NCBI GenBank assembly: GCA_964604635.1
Contig: CAZRZO010000008.1
Location: 1 to 34,897 of the forward strand
Length of the DNA: 34,897 nt
Reading direction: 5' to 3'
Origin: JAJZMY01 sp964604635
Lineage (GTDB): Archaea; Micrarchaeota; Micrarchaeia; Micrarchaeales; Micrarchaeaceae
How positions within the stretch are numbered: the stretch's first letter is position 1; each line of letters starts with the position of its first letter. A program made the translations under genes and the position numbers. Of this stretch, positions 1-6,869 are shown piece after piece. The notes beneath the pieces were generated by a model. The model was given only the letters and a program-made list of their open reading frames with translations. It did no database searches and was not told the origin of the DNA.

Positions 1-137
1 TACTTTATAAAATTTATTTTTTATTAATTAATTATGAAATTACAATAATATTTGAATTATAATAAGATTTTAATAAAGAATATTAAATAAATTACATTAT
101 TTATCTAAATAAAAAATGTAAAATAGAGAGTTTATAA

Positions 138-360
138 ATGAATATAAAATGGGAAAAGTTAGCAGAACTTGAACATAAACAATAGATATTGGACAAAAGG
201 TCTATTAAATGAATTAGAACCAGAATAAGTTTTATCCAAGAAAAGAGTTATGAAATGGAAGAAGTTATGAACTGCATATAAAAACTTATCTGATGAAACA
301 AAAGAATTGGATAGAAAATGGGCAAGGAAAGTAATACAATTATTAAAAGAAGAAAAATAA
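138..360 (+). pseudogene. Decayed small protein of a phage-associated RyR-like family
   Basis: No intact reading frame remains, but two frames together spell a recognisable small protein. Frame one, from the ATG at 138, gives MNIKWEKLAELEHKQ and then TAG. After a one-base shift, a second frame runs from WTKGLLNELEPE through KKRVMKWKKL and TAYKNLSDETKELDRK to WARKVIQLLKEEK, broken by TAA and TGA, and ends at the TAA at 358-360. From memory, intact relatives begin LAELEHEQW and have a block like PYENLSEEMKEKDRKWARKV; such proteins are common in phages and accessory islands, and the second half resembles the RyR domain. Two of the three stops (TAG, TGA) sit where relatives have Trp, consistent with TGG mutated by single G-to-A changes. 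The function of the family is not known to me. Confidence 0.6.
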
Positions 361-391
361 AAATTAAATACCATACTGGTTAGTTTGAAAT

Positions 392-724
392 TTATAAGTC
401 AAGCATAAATCTAAATATCTCTTTTATCTTTTCTGCATTTGAATCAGATATTTTTCCTATTGGTTTACTTTCCAACCTGTTTATTGATATAGATCTGATA
501 TGAAACAATAATGCTATACTAGCTATAGAAAATTTATTATTAGTATTATTTTTAATTATTAAAGTGTAAGGAAATCTGGATGCATTACATTTACTCGTGA
601 GTGGTATCTCTAAACACATATTAATATTCTCAAACACTTTTACTATTACACATGGACGTTTCTTTTCCTGCTCATGCTCAATCCCTACACCTAAATTTGC
701 ATAGTAAATATTCCACTTTTCCAT
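392..724 (-). CDS. MazF/PemK-family toxin (predicted endoribonuclease)
   Basis: Predicted 110-residue type II toxin of the MazF/PemK fold, which usually cleaves mRNA. The family pattern is visible: a start like NIYYANLGVGIEHEQ (residues 5-19), KKRPCVIV with the conserved Arg 23, PLTS at 41-44, a central strand block FSIASIALLFHIRSI, then INRLESKPIG (81-90) and a closing helix. The ATG at 724 is preferred over a possible start at 787: it gives the standard N-terminus and family length, and it lies one base after the stop codon of the upstream gene, so translation is probably coupled. It is the last gene of a three-gene minus-strand cassette, and the antitoxin is expected to be one of the two upstream products. 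Family assignment is confident; activity is inferred. Confidence 0.85.
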   Translation of the reverse strand: MEKWNIYYANLGVGIEHEQEKKRPCVIVKVFENINMCLEIPLTSKCNASRFPYTLIIKNNTNNKFSIASIALLFHIRSISINRLESKPIGKISDSNAEKIKEIFRFMLDL

Positions 725-725
725 A

Positions 726-1280
726 TTATACACTATTGCTTTCCAACTTTTCAAAATCCTCTGATGATGCCTTATCCCACCCATCAAGTTCTTCTTTTAA
801 ATCTTCCATATTAATTACTGCATCTTCTTTTGTGAGTTTAAACTGTTTAAGTAGTTGAGTACCTCTCCATATTTTTTTTATGTCTAAATAAGGCTTAATA
901 TTTTTAAGTTGTTCTTCTATTACCTCTTCATCCAATTCCTTATTTTTCTGCTGCAAGTAATCTAAACTAGCTATTATCTCTAACATCTCTACACTTAAAT
1001 CTTTAAGAAAATATAAACTCTTGAGCCTATTTTTCATCTTATCAGTAATAGATACATTGGTTTGTAAAGTATGCTCTTTTGAATAATAATACGCAGTTAA
1101 CTCAGTTGAATATGGACCTCTAATATAAAAATTGAAATTATTAATAAATTTCCATTTGAAAACTTTTCCCAGAAGATATGCTATTTTCTGCAGTTTTATT
1201 CTATCTTGAAATGTGTTTTTATCAAATTTAATTCCTAAAAAATCAAGAGATGCATTATACAATTCAAATTCATTATTCAT
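726..1280 (-). CDS. YwgA/Panacea (SocA-like, DUF4065-like) protein, candidate antitoxin
   Basis: A 184-residue protein. The N-terminal half has the pattern of the YwgA/Panacea superfamily: DRIKLQKIAYLLG at residues 26-38, then FNFYIRGPYSTELT at 49-62. The rest is helical and charged. Panacea-domain proteins are known as antitoxins that neutralise many unrelated toxins (SocA and relatives), and YwgA-like proteins are a less studied branch. The gene starts inside the end of the upstream winged-helix gene (8-base overlap) and stops one base before the MazF-like start, so the three genes are probably co-translated. An antitoxin role is inferred from this order and the fold. Assignment to the superfamily is moderately sure; the exact branch is uncertain. 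Confidence 0.65.
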   Translation of the reverse strand: MNNEFELYNASLDFLGIKFDKNTFQDRIKLQKIAYLLGKVFKWKFINNFNFYIRGPYSTELTAYYYSKEHTLQTNVSITDKMKNRLKSLYFLKDLSVEMLEIIASLDYLQQKNKELDEEVIEEQLKNIKPYLDIKKIWRGTQLLKQFKLTKEDAVINMEDLKEELDGWDKASSEDFEKLESNSV

Positions 1281-1596
1281 CTTTTACACCTTTTTTTAAG
1301 TTTTGCAATAATGGTATCTCTTCCATCCAAGTAATTATTTTATTATATGCTTTCTTACCCTCTTTAGTTATATAATATACAGAAAGCTTTTGGTCATCAA
1401 ATTGTTGCTCATTAAAGCTTGCGTATAAATTCTTACGCAACCATAGCAATTGCGGACTTAGCTGACTGTCTTTTAAGTACAAAGCAGCCTTAATTTCTCT
1501 ATATTCAATACCATCTTTATCATAATAATACATGTAAGCAAGACTTGAAAGTCTTGTATATGTGAGCAAGCGTCTGTATTTAGATTCTAAAACCAT
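1273..1596 (-). CDS. Small winged-helix DNA-binding protein, probable cassette regulator
   Basis: A 107-residue protein with a winged-helix look: an N-terminal helix (YRRLLTYTRLSSLAYMYYY), a helix-turn-helix region around YREIKAALYLKDSQLSPQLLWLRKN (residues 32-56), and a wing leading into LSVYYITKEGKKAYNKI, the strand-helix end seen in MarR/PadR-like regulators. It is the first gene of the cassette and overlaps the next gene by 8 bases. The start is supported by GTGGGT a few bases upstream. AT-rich sequence around 1625-1650 could hold a TATA box on the minus strand. An autoregulatory role is inferred. It could instead be part of the antitoxin. Confidence 0.6.
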   Translation of the reverse strand: MVLESKYRRLLTYTRLSSLAYMYYYDKDGIEYREIKAALYLKDSQLSPQLLWLRKNLYASFNEQQFDDQKLSVYYITKEGKKAYNKIITWMEEIPLLQNLKKGVKDE

Positions 1597-2391
1597 TTTA
1601 ACCCACTAATTTATGAAAAAAATATATAATTAATATTTAAAAGCTTATATAATATTATATGATTTAGGTACATATTGATTTAAAAGTGAATGTATTTATA
1701 TTTTTTTATAATATAAATGAAGTTAATTATGTATGTATTGTATTTTAGATCATAGCAGTAAAACAGATAATAAATCTAGCAAATAAGTTTATTTCAATAA
1801 TTTAAAAGAATAACTATCTTTAAAAGATGAAATCAACACAACAAATTTACAGATAATAAGAGAATTATTAATTATTTTTTATGTAAGAAAAAATTATGAA
1901 AATAAAAAACTATGTTTTAGGAATTTTTATATTACTAATAATTTTTACTTATTGTACATATTATATTACAATTTATAAATAATTCCAATTAAAAGTATCA
2001 AATTATATTAATAAGATTTAATCTTTCCTAAATAGTTTAAGTATTTTGTGCTTTTTTTGTTTTGATAAGTAATATTTTGATTTTATAATTAGAATATTCA
2101 AATTATTTGGTATTGAATCTTTATTGGACTTAAAGAAATAGATAGTATTGAAGTAAAACTATTTTAAGATTTATTATAAAATATTAATTACTGTTTTCTT
2201 CTGATCTATATCAGTTGTAAGATCTTTTATATTATTCTGAAATTCAAATCTAAATTTGATTTTATTATTATAAAAAAGTAGTTTTAAGTTATTAAGTATT
2301 AGATAAATTAGTATTAAATTAAATAAATTGCAATTAAAAAAATTACTAAATATTTATTATTACATTAAATTAAAAATAATATAATGAAAGA
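1597..2391. other. Long AT-rich stretch without an intact gene; possible gene remnants
   Basis: No convincing gene was found on either strand across about 800 bases. Two pieces look like worn coding sequence on the plus strand but cannot be assigned. Around 1820-1880 one frame reads SLKDEINTTNLQIIRELL, and around 2090-2140 another reads RIFKLFGIESLLDLKK before a stop. A 28-codon ORF at 1896-1982 encodes a Lys-rich start followed by a hydrophobic stretch, like a detached signal peptide. With the decayed gene at 138-360, this suggests an eroding accessory region beside the toxin cassette. Confidence 0.4.
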
Positions 2392-2778
2392 TTAATCATT
2401 TTCAGTTAATCTTATATTGAATGTTTTTTCTAATTTTCTAATTAGTTTTTCATCTGGTTGTGTTCTTTGACTCTCAATTCTTGATAAAAAACTTTCTTTT
2501 TCATTTATTTGCCTTGCTAATTCTTTTAATGAAAGGCCTTTTGATTCTCTTGCTTTTTTTAATTTTGCACCGTAATTTTCAATCAACAAACTTAGTTCAT
2601 CTTTTTCATAATTTGTATTTGACTGAAAATTATTAGTAGAAGCTTGTTTTTTATTATTATCAATATATACTAGTGTTTTAGAACTACTGCATTTTTTACA
2701 TACTCTTAATTCAACATCTTCAACATTAACAACATATGTAGTAGTTATTACTCTACCACATAATTCACATTCTTCCAT
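2392..2778 (-). CDS. aMBF1, archaeal multiprotein bridging factor 1-like regulator
   Basis: A 128-residue protein with the archaeal MBF1 arrangement. An N-terminal zinc ribbon has Cys 4, 7, 27 and 30. A variable linker rich in Asn and Lys follows, then a Cro/cI-type helix-turn-helix (about residues 62-120, including YGAKLKKARESKGLSLKELA and ESFLSRIESQRTQP). In eukaryotes MBF1 links TBP to activators; in archaea it associates with the translation machinery and its exact role is unsettled. It lies 58 bases downstream of L34e on the same strand and is the last gene of the adenylate kinase run. Length is slightly short for the family, but both domains are complete. Confidence 0.9.
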   Translation of the reverse strand: MEECELCGRVITTTYVVNVEDVELRVCKKCSSSKTLVYIDNNKKQASTNNFQSNTNYEKDELSLLIENYGAKLKKARESKGLSLKELARQINEKESFLSRIESQRTQPDEKLIRKLEKTFNIRLTEND

Positions 2779-2836
2779 TAGTCCACTCTATTCAAATTTT
2801 ATAAAAATATTTTACATTTTTATTTAATAAATATGA

Positions 2837-3154
2837 TCAATGTGCTACTAATTGCAATACGTATTTTCTTTGTTTAATCCCAACTTCATTTAATTTTATT
2901 ACGCCTTGTTCTACTCTACTTCCAAATTTAATTACATCTTGGGTGCATCTTGCACATAATACACCACCAAATATTCTTGCATTTGTTCTTCTGGTTTTTC
3001 CTCCTTTTATAGAGATACCATTTAATTCATTTTCACATATTGCACAATGAGGTTGTGAATTTGCTTTTCTTTTATAATGAATTGTATTTTTTCCATTATT
3101 CGTTACTCTTTTTAGTTTTCTCCAACTATTTGATCTACGCATTGGTTTTGGCAA
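2837..3154 (-). CDS. rpl34e: Ribosomal protein L34e (eL34), TTG start
   Basis: A 105-residue large-subunit protein. It shows the L34e N-terminus (MPKPMRRSNSWRKLKRVTNN), the IHYKRK strand and a zinc finger with Cys 37, 40, 67 and 70 (CAIC and FGGVLCARC). The start is TTG at 3154, supported by GGTG at 3161-3164 and by the family's usual MP-x-P beginning; the first ATG, four codons in, would remove conserved residues. The sequence continues past the second zinc pair into a 35-residue tail. Its place after adenylate kinase and the DUF106 gene matches a conserved archaeal cluster. Confidence 0.93.
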   Translation of the reverse strand: MPKPMRRSNSWRKLKRVTNNGKNTIHYKRKANSQPHCAICENELNGISIKGGKTRRTNARIFGGVLCARCTQDVIKFGSRVEQGVIKLNEVGIKQRKYVLQLVAH

Positions 3155-3253
3155 TTAAAACACCTTAAAATAATATATTAATTATTTATTCTTTTATCTA
3201 TTATTCTACTTATCTATTTATTCATTTATTTATTATTTTGTTTATCTCTTTAT

Positions 3254-3820
3254 TTAATTATTTGTTTCTTTATTTGTTTGTATTTCTTTTTTATCTGAAT
3301 CAGGACTTTTTGTTTTATCCATTGCTTCTTTATCTGCTGCTTCTTTTAATTTTTCTTTTTTTGCTAGTTTTTTATCATAAATTAAAATAATTACTGAGGA
3401 AATAATACCTAAAACGAACACAATTGCAAAGAAAAATGATTGGTAGTTTAAGTTATATGAAAAAATTGTTACTGTGTCAGTACTAATTGATTTGAATACT
3501 GCTGGTAATAAAATATAATAAATTAACATAAATAAAGGAAATATAATAACCATTGGCTTTATTTGTAGTTTTAAACTAGTTGTTACAAGTGGCATTACTT
3601 CTTTTTGTTTCTTTGATATTTCTTGATTTGGTGCTTTGTTTTTTATTAATTTATTTAATTCCTTTGATACTTCTTGGATTTTATTTTGTATTTGACGCAT
3701 TTTTTTAGTGTCTGATACTTTTCTTTGGATGAATAAAGTAAGAGCAATATATAAAATACTAATAACAACAATTAATATTTGAAACTTGATAGGTATTGGT
3801 ACAATTGTAAACATAAACAT
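3254..3820 (-). CDS. DUF106 membrane protein (EMC3/TMCO1, YidC/Oxa1 superfamily)
   Basis: A 188-residue membrane protein. Order of parts: TM1 (about residues 11-30), a long basic coiled coil (KVSDTKKMRQIQNKIQEVSK onward, 34-70) carrying the family segment KQKEVMPLVTTSLKLQIKPM, TM2 (about 90-110), TM3 (about 130-150), then a Lys/Asp-rich cytoplasmic tail. This layout is that of archaeal DUF106, a relative of YidC/Oxa1, EMC3 and Get1, thought to insert small membrane proteins. GTGAT lies three bases before the ATG. It lies between adenylate kinase and L34e, its usual archaeal position. The C-terminal tail and the following intergenic DNA are low-complexity AT repeats. Confidence 0.9.
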   Translation of the reverse strand: MFMFTIVPIPIKFQILIVVISILYIALTLFIQRKVSDTKKMRQIQNKIQEVSKELNKLIKNKAPNQEISKKQKEVMPLVTTSLKLQIKPMVIIFPLFMLIYYILLPAVFKSISTDTVTIFSYNLNYQSFFFAIVFVLGIISSVIILIYDKKLAKKEKLKEAADKEAMDKTKSPDSDKKEIQTNKETNN

Positions 3821-3842
3821 TTTATCACATATTATTCTTAAT

Positions 3843-4421
3843 TTAATTACTATTCAAAAGAATATTTATCCTTTCATTAAATTCATTTATTGTTTTATTT
3901 AACATTTCTTGTTTATTGTTTATTATGTATAAAGAAATATTTAAATATGTTGCAGAATGAGACAAAATAGATAAATTAATTATTCTTTGAGTATTGATTA
4001 AATAATCATCTTCATTTTCTCTAATTCTTGTTTTGTCTTTTATTCGTCGTAATAATATTTCAGTTGTATTTGTATCAATATAAATAAATCCAATAATATT
4101 TTTAAGTTTTTTTATTGATTCAAAAGGTAATCCAGACAAATATTTACCATTTACTGCAATTGATGCATGAGTATCAATAATAATATTACCTTTTAATTTT
4201 GAAACTTCAGAAAAAGCAAAGTTTCTTAATTCATTGATTTTTTTGTTTGGTAAATATCTTATACTATCTCTGTCTCCTTTTTTAATATATTTTTCTGTTT
4301 CTGCTTTTTTTTGCATTAATGTTCCAATATTAGCAATTTTGATTTTTTTGTTACTTATTCCTTTTATTAAAGTACTTTTTCCAGAACCTGGAGATCCTGT
4401 TAATATTATTATTTTATTCAT
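3843..4421 (-). CDS. adkA: Archaeal-type adenylate kinase (AdkA)
   Basis: A 192-residue kinase converting ATP and AMP to two ADP. The Walker A motif is G9-SPGSGK-S16. The archaeal AdkA signature IIDTHASI followed by GKYLSGLP is present, as is the Arg-rich lid (LLRRIKDKTRIREN). The length matches archaeal AdkA rather than the longer bacterial enzyme. It lies upstream of DUF106, L34e and aMBF1 on the minus strand with short gaps, consistent with one operon. In many archaea secY precedes this gene; here the thermosome gene lies upstream instead. Confidence 0.92.
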   Translation of the reverse strand: MNKIIILTGSPGSGKSTLIKGISNKKIKIANIGTLMQKKAETEKYIKKGDRDSIRYLPNKKINELRNFAFSEVSKLKGNIIIDTHASIAVNGKYLSGLPFESIKKLKNIIGFIYIDTNTTEILLRRIKDKTRIRENEDDYLINTQRIINLSILSHSATYLNISLYIINNKQEMLNKTINEFNERINILLNSN

Positions 4422-4513
4422 TGAATCCTTTATAAAATCAAGTATTTTTATAAAAAAATTGATTTAAATTTAAAAAAAGAAAAAAAGAAAGTAAATAAAA
4501 ACAAATTAAGTTT

Positions 4514-6178
4514 TTATTCCATTCCCATACCAGGCATTCCACCAGGCATACCTTGTCCTCCAGGCATTCCACCACTTCCATGTCCTCTAGAACTAATCAT
4601 ATCATCAATTCTTAGAATTATTTCTGCTGCTTCACTAGCACTGAATATTGCTTGTTGCTTTATTATCATTGGTTCGTAAACTCCTAATTCATCCATGTCT
4701 CCTAGTACATTTTTCATTATATTTACACCAAAGACTTGGCCTTCTTTTGTTTTATGTTTACTTCTTAATTCAACTAATGTATCAACTGGATACATACCAG
4801 CACTTTCTGATAATGTTTTTGGAACTATTTCAATTGCATCTGCAAATTTTTGAATTGCTAATTGTTCTCTTCCTCCAACTTCTCCTGCATATAATTTTAA
4901 TCCATTTGCAATATCTATTTCAATGCTTCCTCCTCCAATAACATATTTTCCAGTTTCAATCACACTTGAAATAGCACCTATTACATCTGTTAATGATCTT
5001 TCTGCTTCATCTATTGCTTGTTGTGATCCACCTCTTATAAATATTGTTACACTTTTTGGTATTTTGCATTTTTCAATAAATAACATTTGTTCTCCACTGA
5101 TTTTTCTTTCTTCAACAATACCAGCAAATCCAAGATCTTCTGCATTTAAATCTTCTAAACTTGTTATTATTTTTCCACCAGTTGCTCTTGATAATTTTTC
5201 CATATCACTTTTTTTTACTCTTCTAATGGCCATTATATTTGCTTTTGCAAGATAATGTTGTGCAACATCATCAATCCCTTTTTGAGTAAATAATACATTT
5301 GCATTTACATTTTTGATTTTTTCAACCATGTTTTTTAGCATTGTTTCTTCTTGTTGTAAGAATGCTTGCATTTGTTCTGGTGAAGTTATTTCTATTTTTG
5401 CATCTGTTTCTGTTTTCTCTATTTCTAAAGCAATGTCCATTAATGCAATTTTTGCATCTGAAAGGGATTTAGGCATTCCTGGATGAGCAATTTCCTTATC
5501 AATAAGAACACCATTTATTAATTTACTATCTCTTACACTTCCTCCTACTTTCTTTTCTACCTTTATAAAATCATGATCAATAATATATTTTCCAGAAGAA
5601 TCTTGTACAAGAACTTGTTTTACTGCGCTTATTACTATTTTTGCTAGATCTGATTTTACTTCATCATCTCCTATATTCTTTGAACCTATTGAAACAATTG
5701 CTATTTTTTCTAGTATATTATCTTGTTTTACATCAACTGTTCTTGCTTTTGCTTCAAGTATTTCTGCTGCTTTATTTGCAGACATTTTATATCCTCTAAT
5801 TATTGTTGTTGGATGGATTCCTTGTTCTAAAAGTTCTCCTGCACCTCTTAATAATTCACCAGCCATAATAACAACTGTTGTTGTTCCGTCTCCAACTTCT
5901 TTATCTTGTGTTTTTGCAATATCAACTAAAATTTTTGCTACTGGATGTTCAACATTCATTTCTTGAAGAATTGTTGCACCATCATTTGTTATTACTATAT
6001 CACCAAGTTCACTCACAAGCATTTTATCCATTCCTTTTGGCCCTAATGTTGTTTTAATTGCATTTGCAACAGCAACACCAACAGCAATGTTAGTTCTTTG
6101 TGCATCTCTACCAATAAGCCTTGATGAGCCTTCTGGAAGTAATAATATTTGTTGATCTCCTAATCTATTTTCAGACAT
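4514..6178 (-). CDS. Thermosome subunit (group II chaperonin)
   Basis: A 554-residue ATP-dependent chaperonin that forms the double-ring thermosome in the cytoplasm. Full-length features are visible: IAVGVAVANAIKTTLGPKGMDKML near the N-terminus, the nucleotide motif DGTTTVVIMAGELL, the apical-domain region with QKGIDDVAQHYL, the second equatorial part with GGGSIEIDIA, and a Gly/Met-rich flexible tail (GMPGGMPGMGME) typical of thermosomes. GGTGA lies a few bases before the ATG. A TATA-like element is about 55 bases upstream, so it probably has its own promoter. No second thermosome subunit is present in the window. Confidence 0.98.
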   Translation of the reverse strand: MSENRLGDQQILLLPEGSSRLIGRDAQRTNIAVGVAVANAIKTTLGPKGMDKMLVSELGDIVITNDGATILQEMNVEHPVAKILVDIAKTQDKEVGDGTTTVVIMAGELLRGAGELLEQGIHPTTIIRGYKMSANKAAEILEAKARTVDVKQDNILEKIAIVSIGSKNIGDDEVKSDLAKIVISAVKQVLVQDSSGKYIIDHDFIKVEKKVGGSVRDSKLINGVLIDKEIAHPGMPKSLSDAKIALMDIALEIEKTETDAKIEITSPEQMQAFLQQEETMLKNMVEKIKNVNANVLFTQKGIDDVAQHYLAKANIMAIRRVKKSDMEKLSRATGGKIITSLEDLNAEDLGFAGIVEERKISGEQMLFIEKCKIPKSVTIFIRGGSQQAIDEAERSLTDVIGAISSVIETGKYVIGGGSIEIDIANGLKLYAGEVGGREQLAIQKFADAIEIVPKTLSESAGMYPVDTLVELRSKHKTKEGQVFGVNIMKNVLGDMDELGVYEPMIIKQQAIFSASEAAEIILRIDDMISSRGHGSGGMPGGQGMPGGMPGMGME

Positions 6179-6230
6179 AATTTCACCATATTTTTAATTT
6201 GTTTTTAATTATTTAATTAAATATAAGTTA

Positions 6231-6240
6231 TTATATAAAA
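6231..6240 (-). promoter_or_regulatory. TATA-like element for the thermosome gene
   Basis: On the minus strand this reads TTTTATATAA, 53-62 bases before the thermosome ATG. A start site about 25 bases downstream would leave a leader of roughly 30 bases containing the GGTGA ribosome binding site. The background is very AT-rich, so the call rests on spacing and on being the best TATA match before a highly expressed gene. Confidence 0.4.
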
Positions 6241-6659
6241 AGATATTGATAATTTTTAATTGATTTTAATTCAATTTTAATATTTTAAGTAATAAATAAA
6301 ATCCAAAAGAAATGAAAAATTTAAAAGAAATGAAACTAAAATATTTCTTAGTTTTAGTATTATTTAACAATTATATAAAATATAAAACAGAAGAATATAA
6401 TAATATTTACTATATTTGATAACAAATCACAAAATACTTGATAATTTTTTAAATTGTTTAATGTTATTTTAATATTAAAACAATATTATTTTAAAATTTT
6501 ATAATAATAAAAACAAAAAAATTAAAATAAATATAAAATTATTAGTAATTATTTGTAAATGTGTTTAAATACTAAACAGATCAAAAAAATTTGTTTTTAA
6601 ATAAAAGTATAAAAAATAATATTATAAAATATAAATGTATTTTATTAAATAATTGAAAT
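6241..6659. other. AT-rich intergenic region between divergent genes
   Basis: No gene can be supported here. A 35-codon frame at 6312-6419 (plus strand) has a hydrophobic centre but no ribosome binding site and no recognisable homology. The stretch lies between the thermosome (minus) and the large membrane protein (plus), so it should contain both promoters. Confidence 0.5.
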
Positions 6660-6714
6660 TAAATAAATATAAAAATATTAAATAGGTTAAATATGACTAA
6701 AAAAAGTAGTAATA
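6660..6714 (+). repeat. 55-base exact duplication, left copy (assembly overlap)
   Basis: These 55 bases are identical to 6815-6869 on the other side of the N run. The copy includes the ribosome binding site and first codons (MTKKSSN) of the gene that starts at 6848. The simplest explanation is that two contigs end in the same 55 bases. Confidence 0.95.
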
Positions 6715-6814
6715 NNNNNNNNNNNNNNNNNNNNNNNNNNNNNNNNNNNNNNNNNNNNNNNNNNNNNNNNNNNNNNNNNNNNNNNNNNNNNNNNNNNNNN
6801 NNNNNNNNNNNNNN
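6715..6814. other. Assembly gap of exactly 100 N
   Basis: A run of 100 N, a conventional placeholder length. Because the sequence on both sides repeats exactly, there is probably no missing DNA: joining the two 55-base copies would remove 155 bases and leave the downstream gene intact. Confidence 0.97.
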
Positions 6815-6869
6815 TAAATAAATATAAAAATATTAAATAGGTTAAATATGACTAAAAAAAGTAGTAATA
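6815..6869 (+). repeat. 55-base exact duplication, right copy
   Basis: Identical to 6660-6714. This copy continues into the complete coding sequence starting at 6848. Confidence 0.95.

Noticed and set aside
1..137. Left end of the window
   Set aside because: AT-rich sequence with no gene, repeat or RNA structure that could be supported.
159..374. Minus-strand 71-codon frame
   Set aside because: It is the opposite strand of the decayed gene at 138-360 and has no protein-like features of its own.
1896..1982. 28-codon ORF resembling a lipoprotein signal peptide
   Set aside because: Too short and without a ribosome binding site; at best a fragment of a lost gene.
3155..3300. ATTT-rich low-complexity run as a CRISPR-like or satellite repeat
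   Set aside because: The units are irregular and lack spacers; no CRISPR array is seen anywhere in the window.
6312..6419. 35-codon ORF with a hydrophobic core
   Set aside because: No ribosome binding site, no family, and such frames are expected by chance in very AT-rich DNA.
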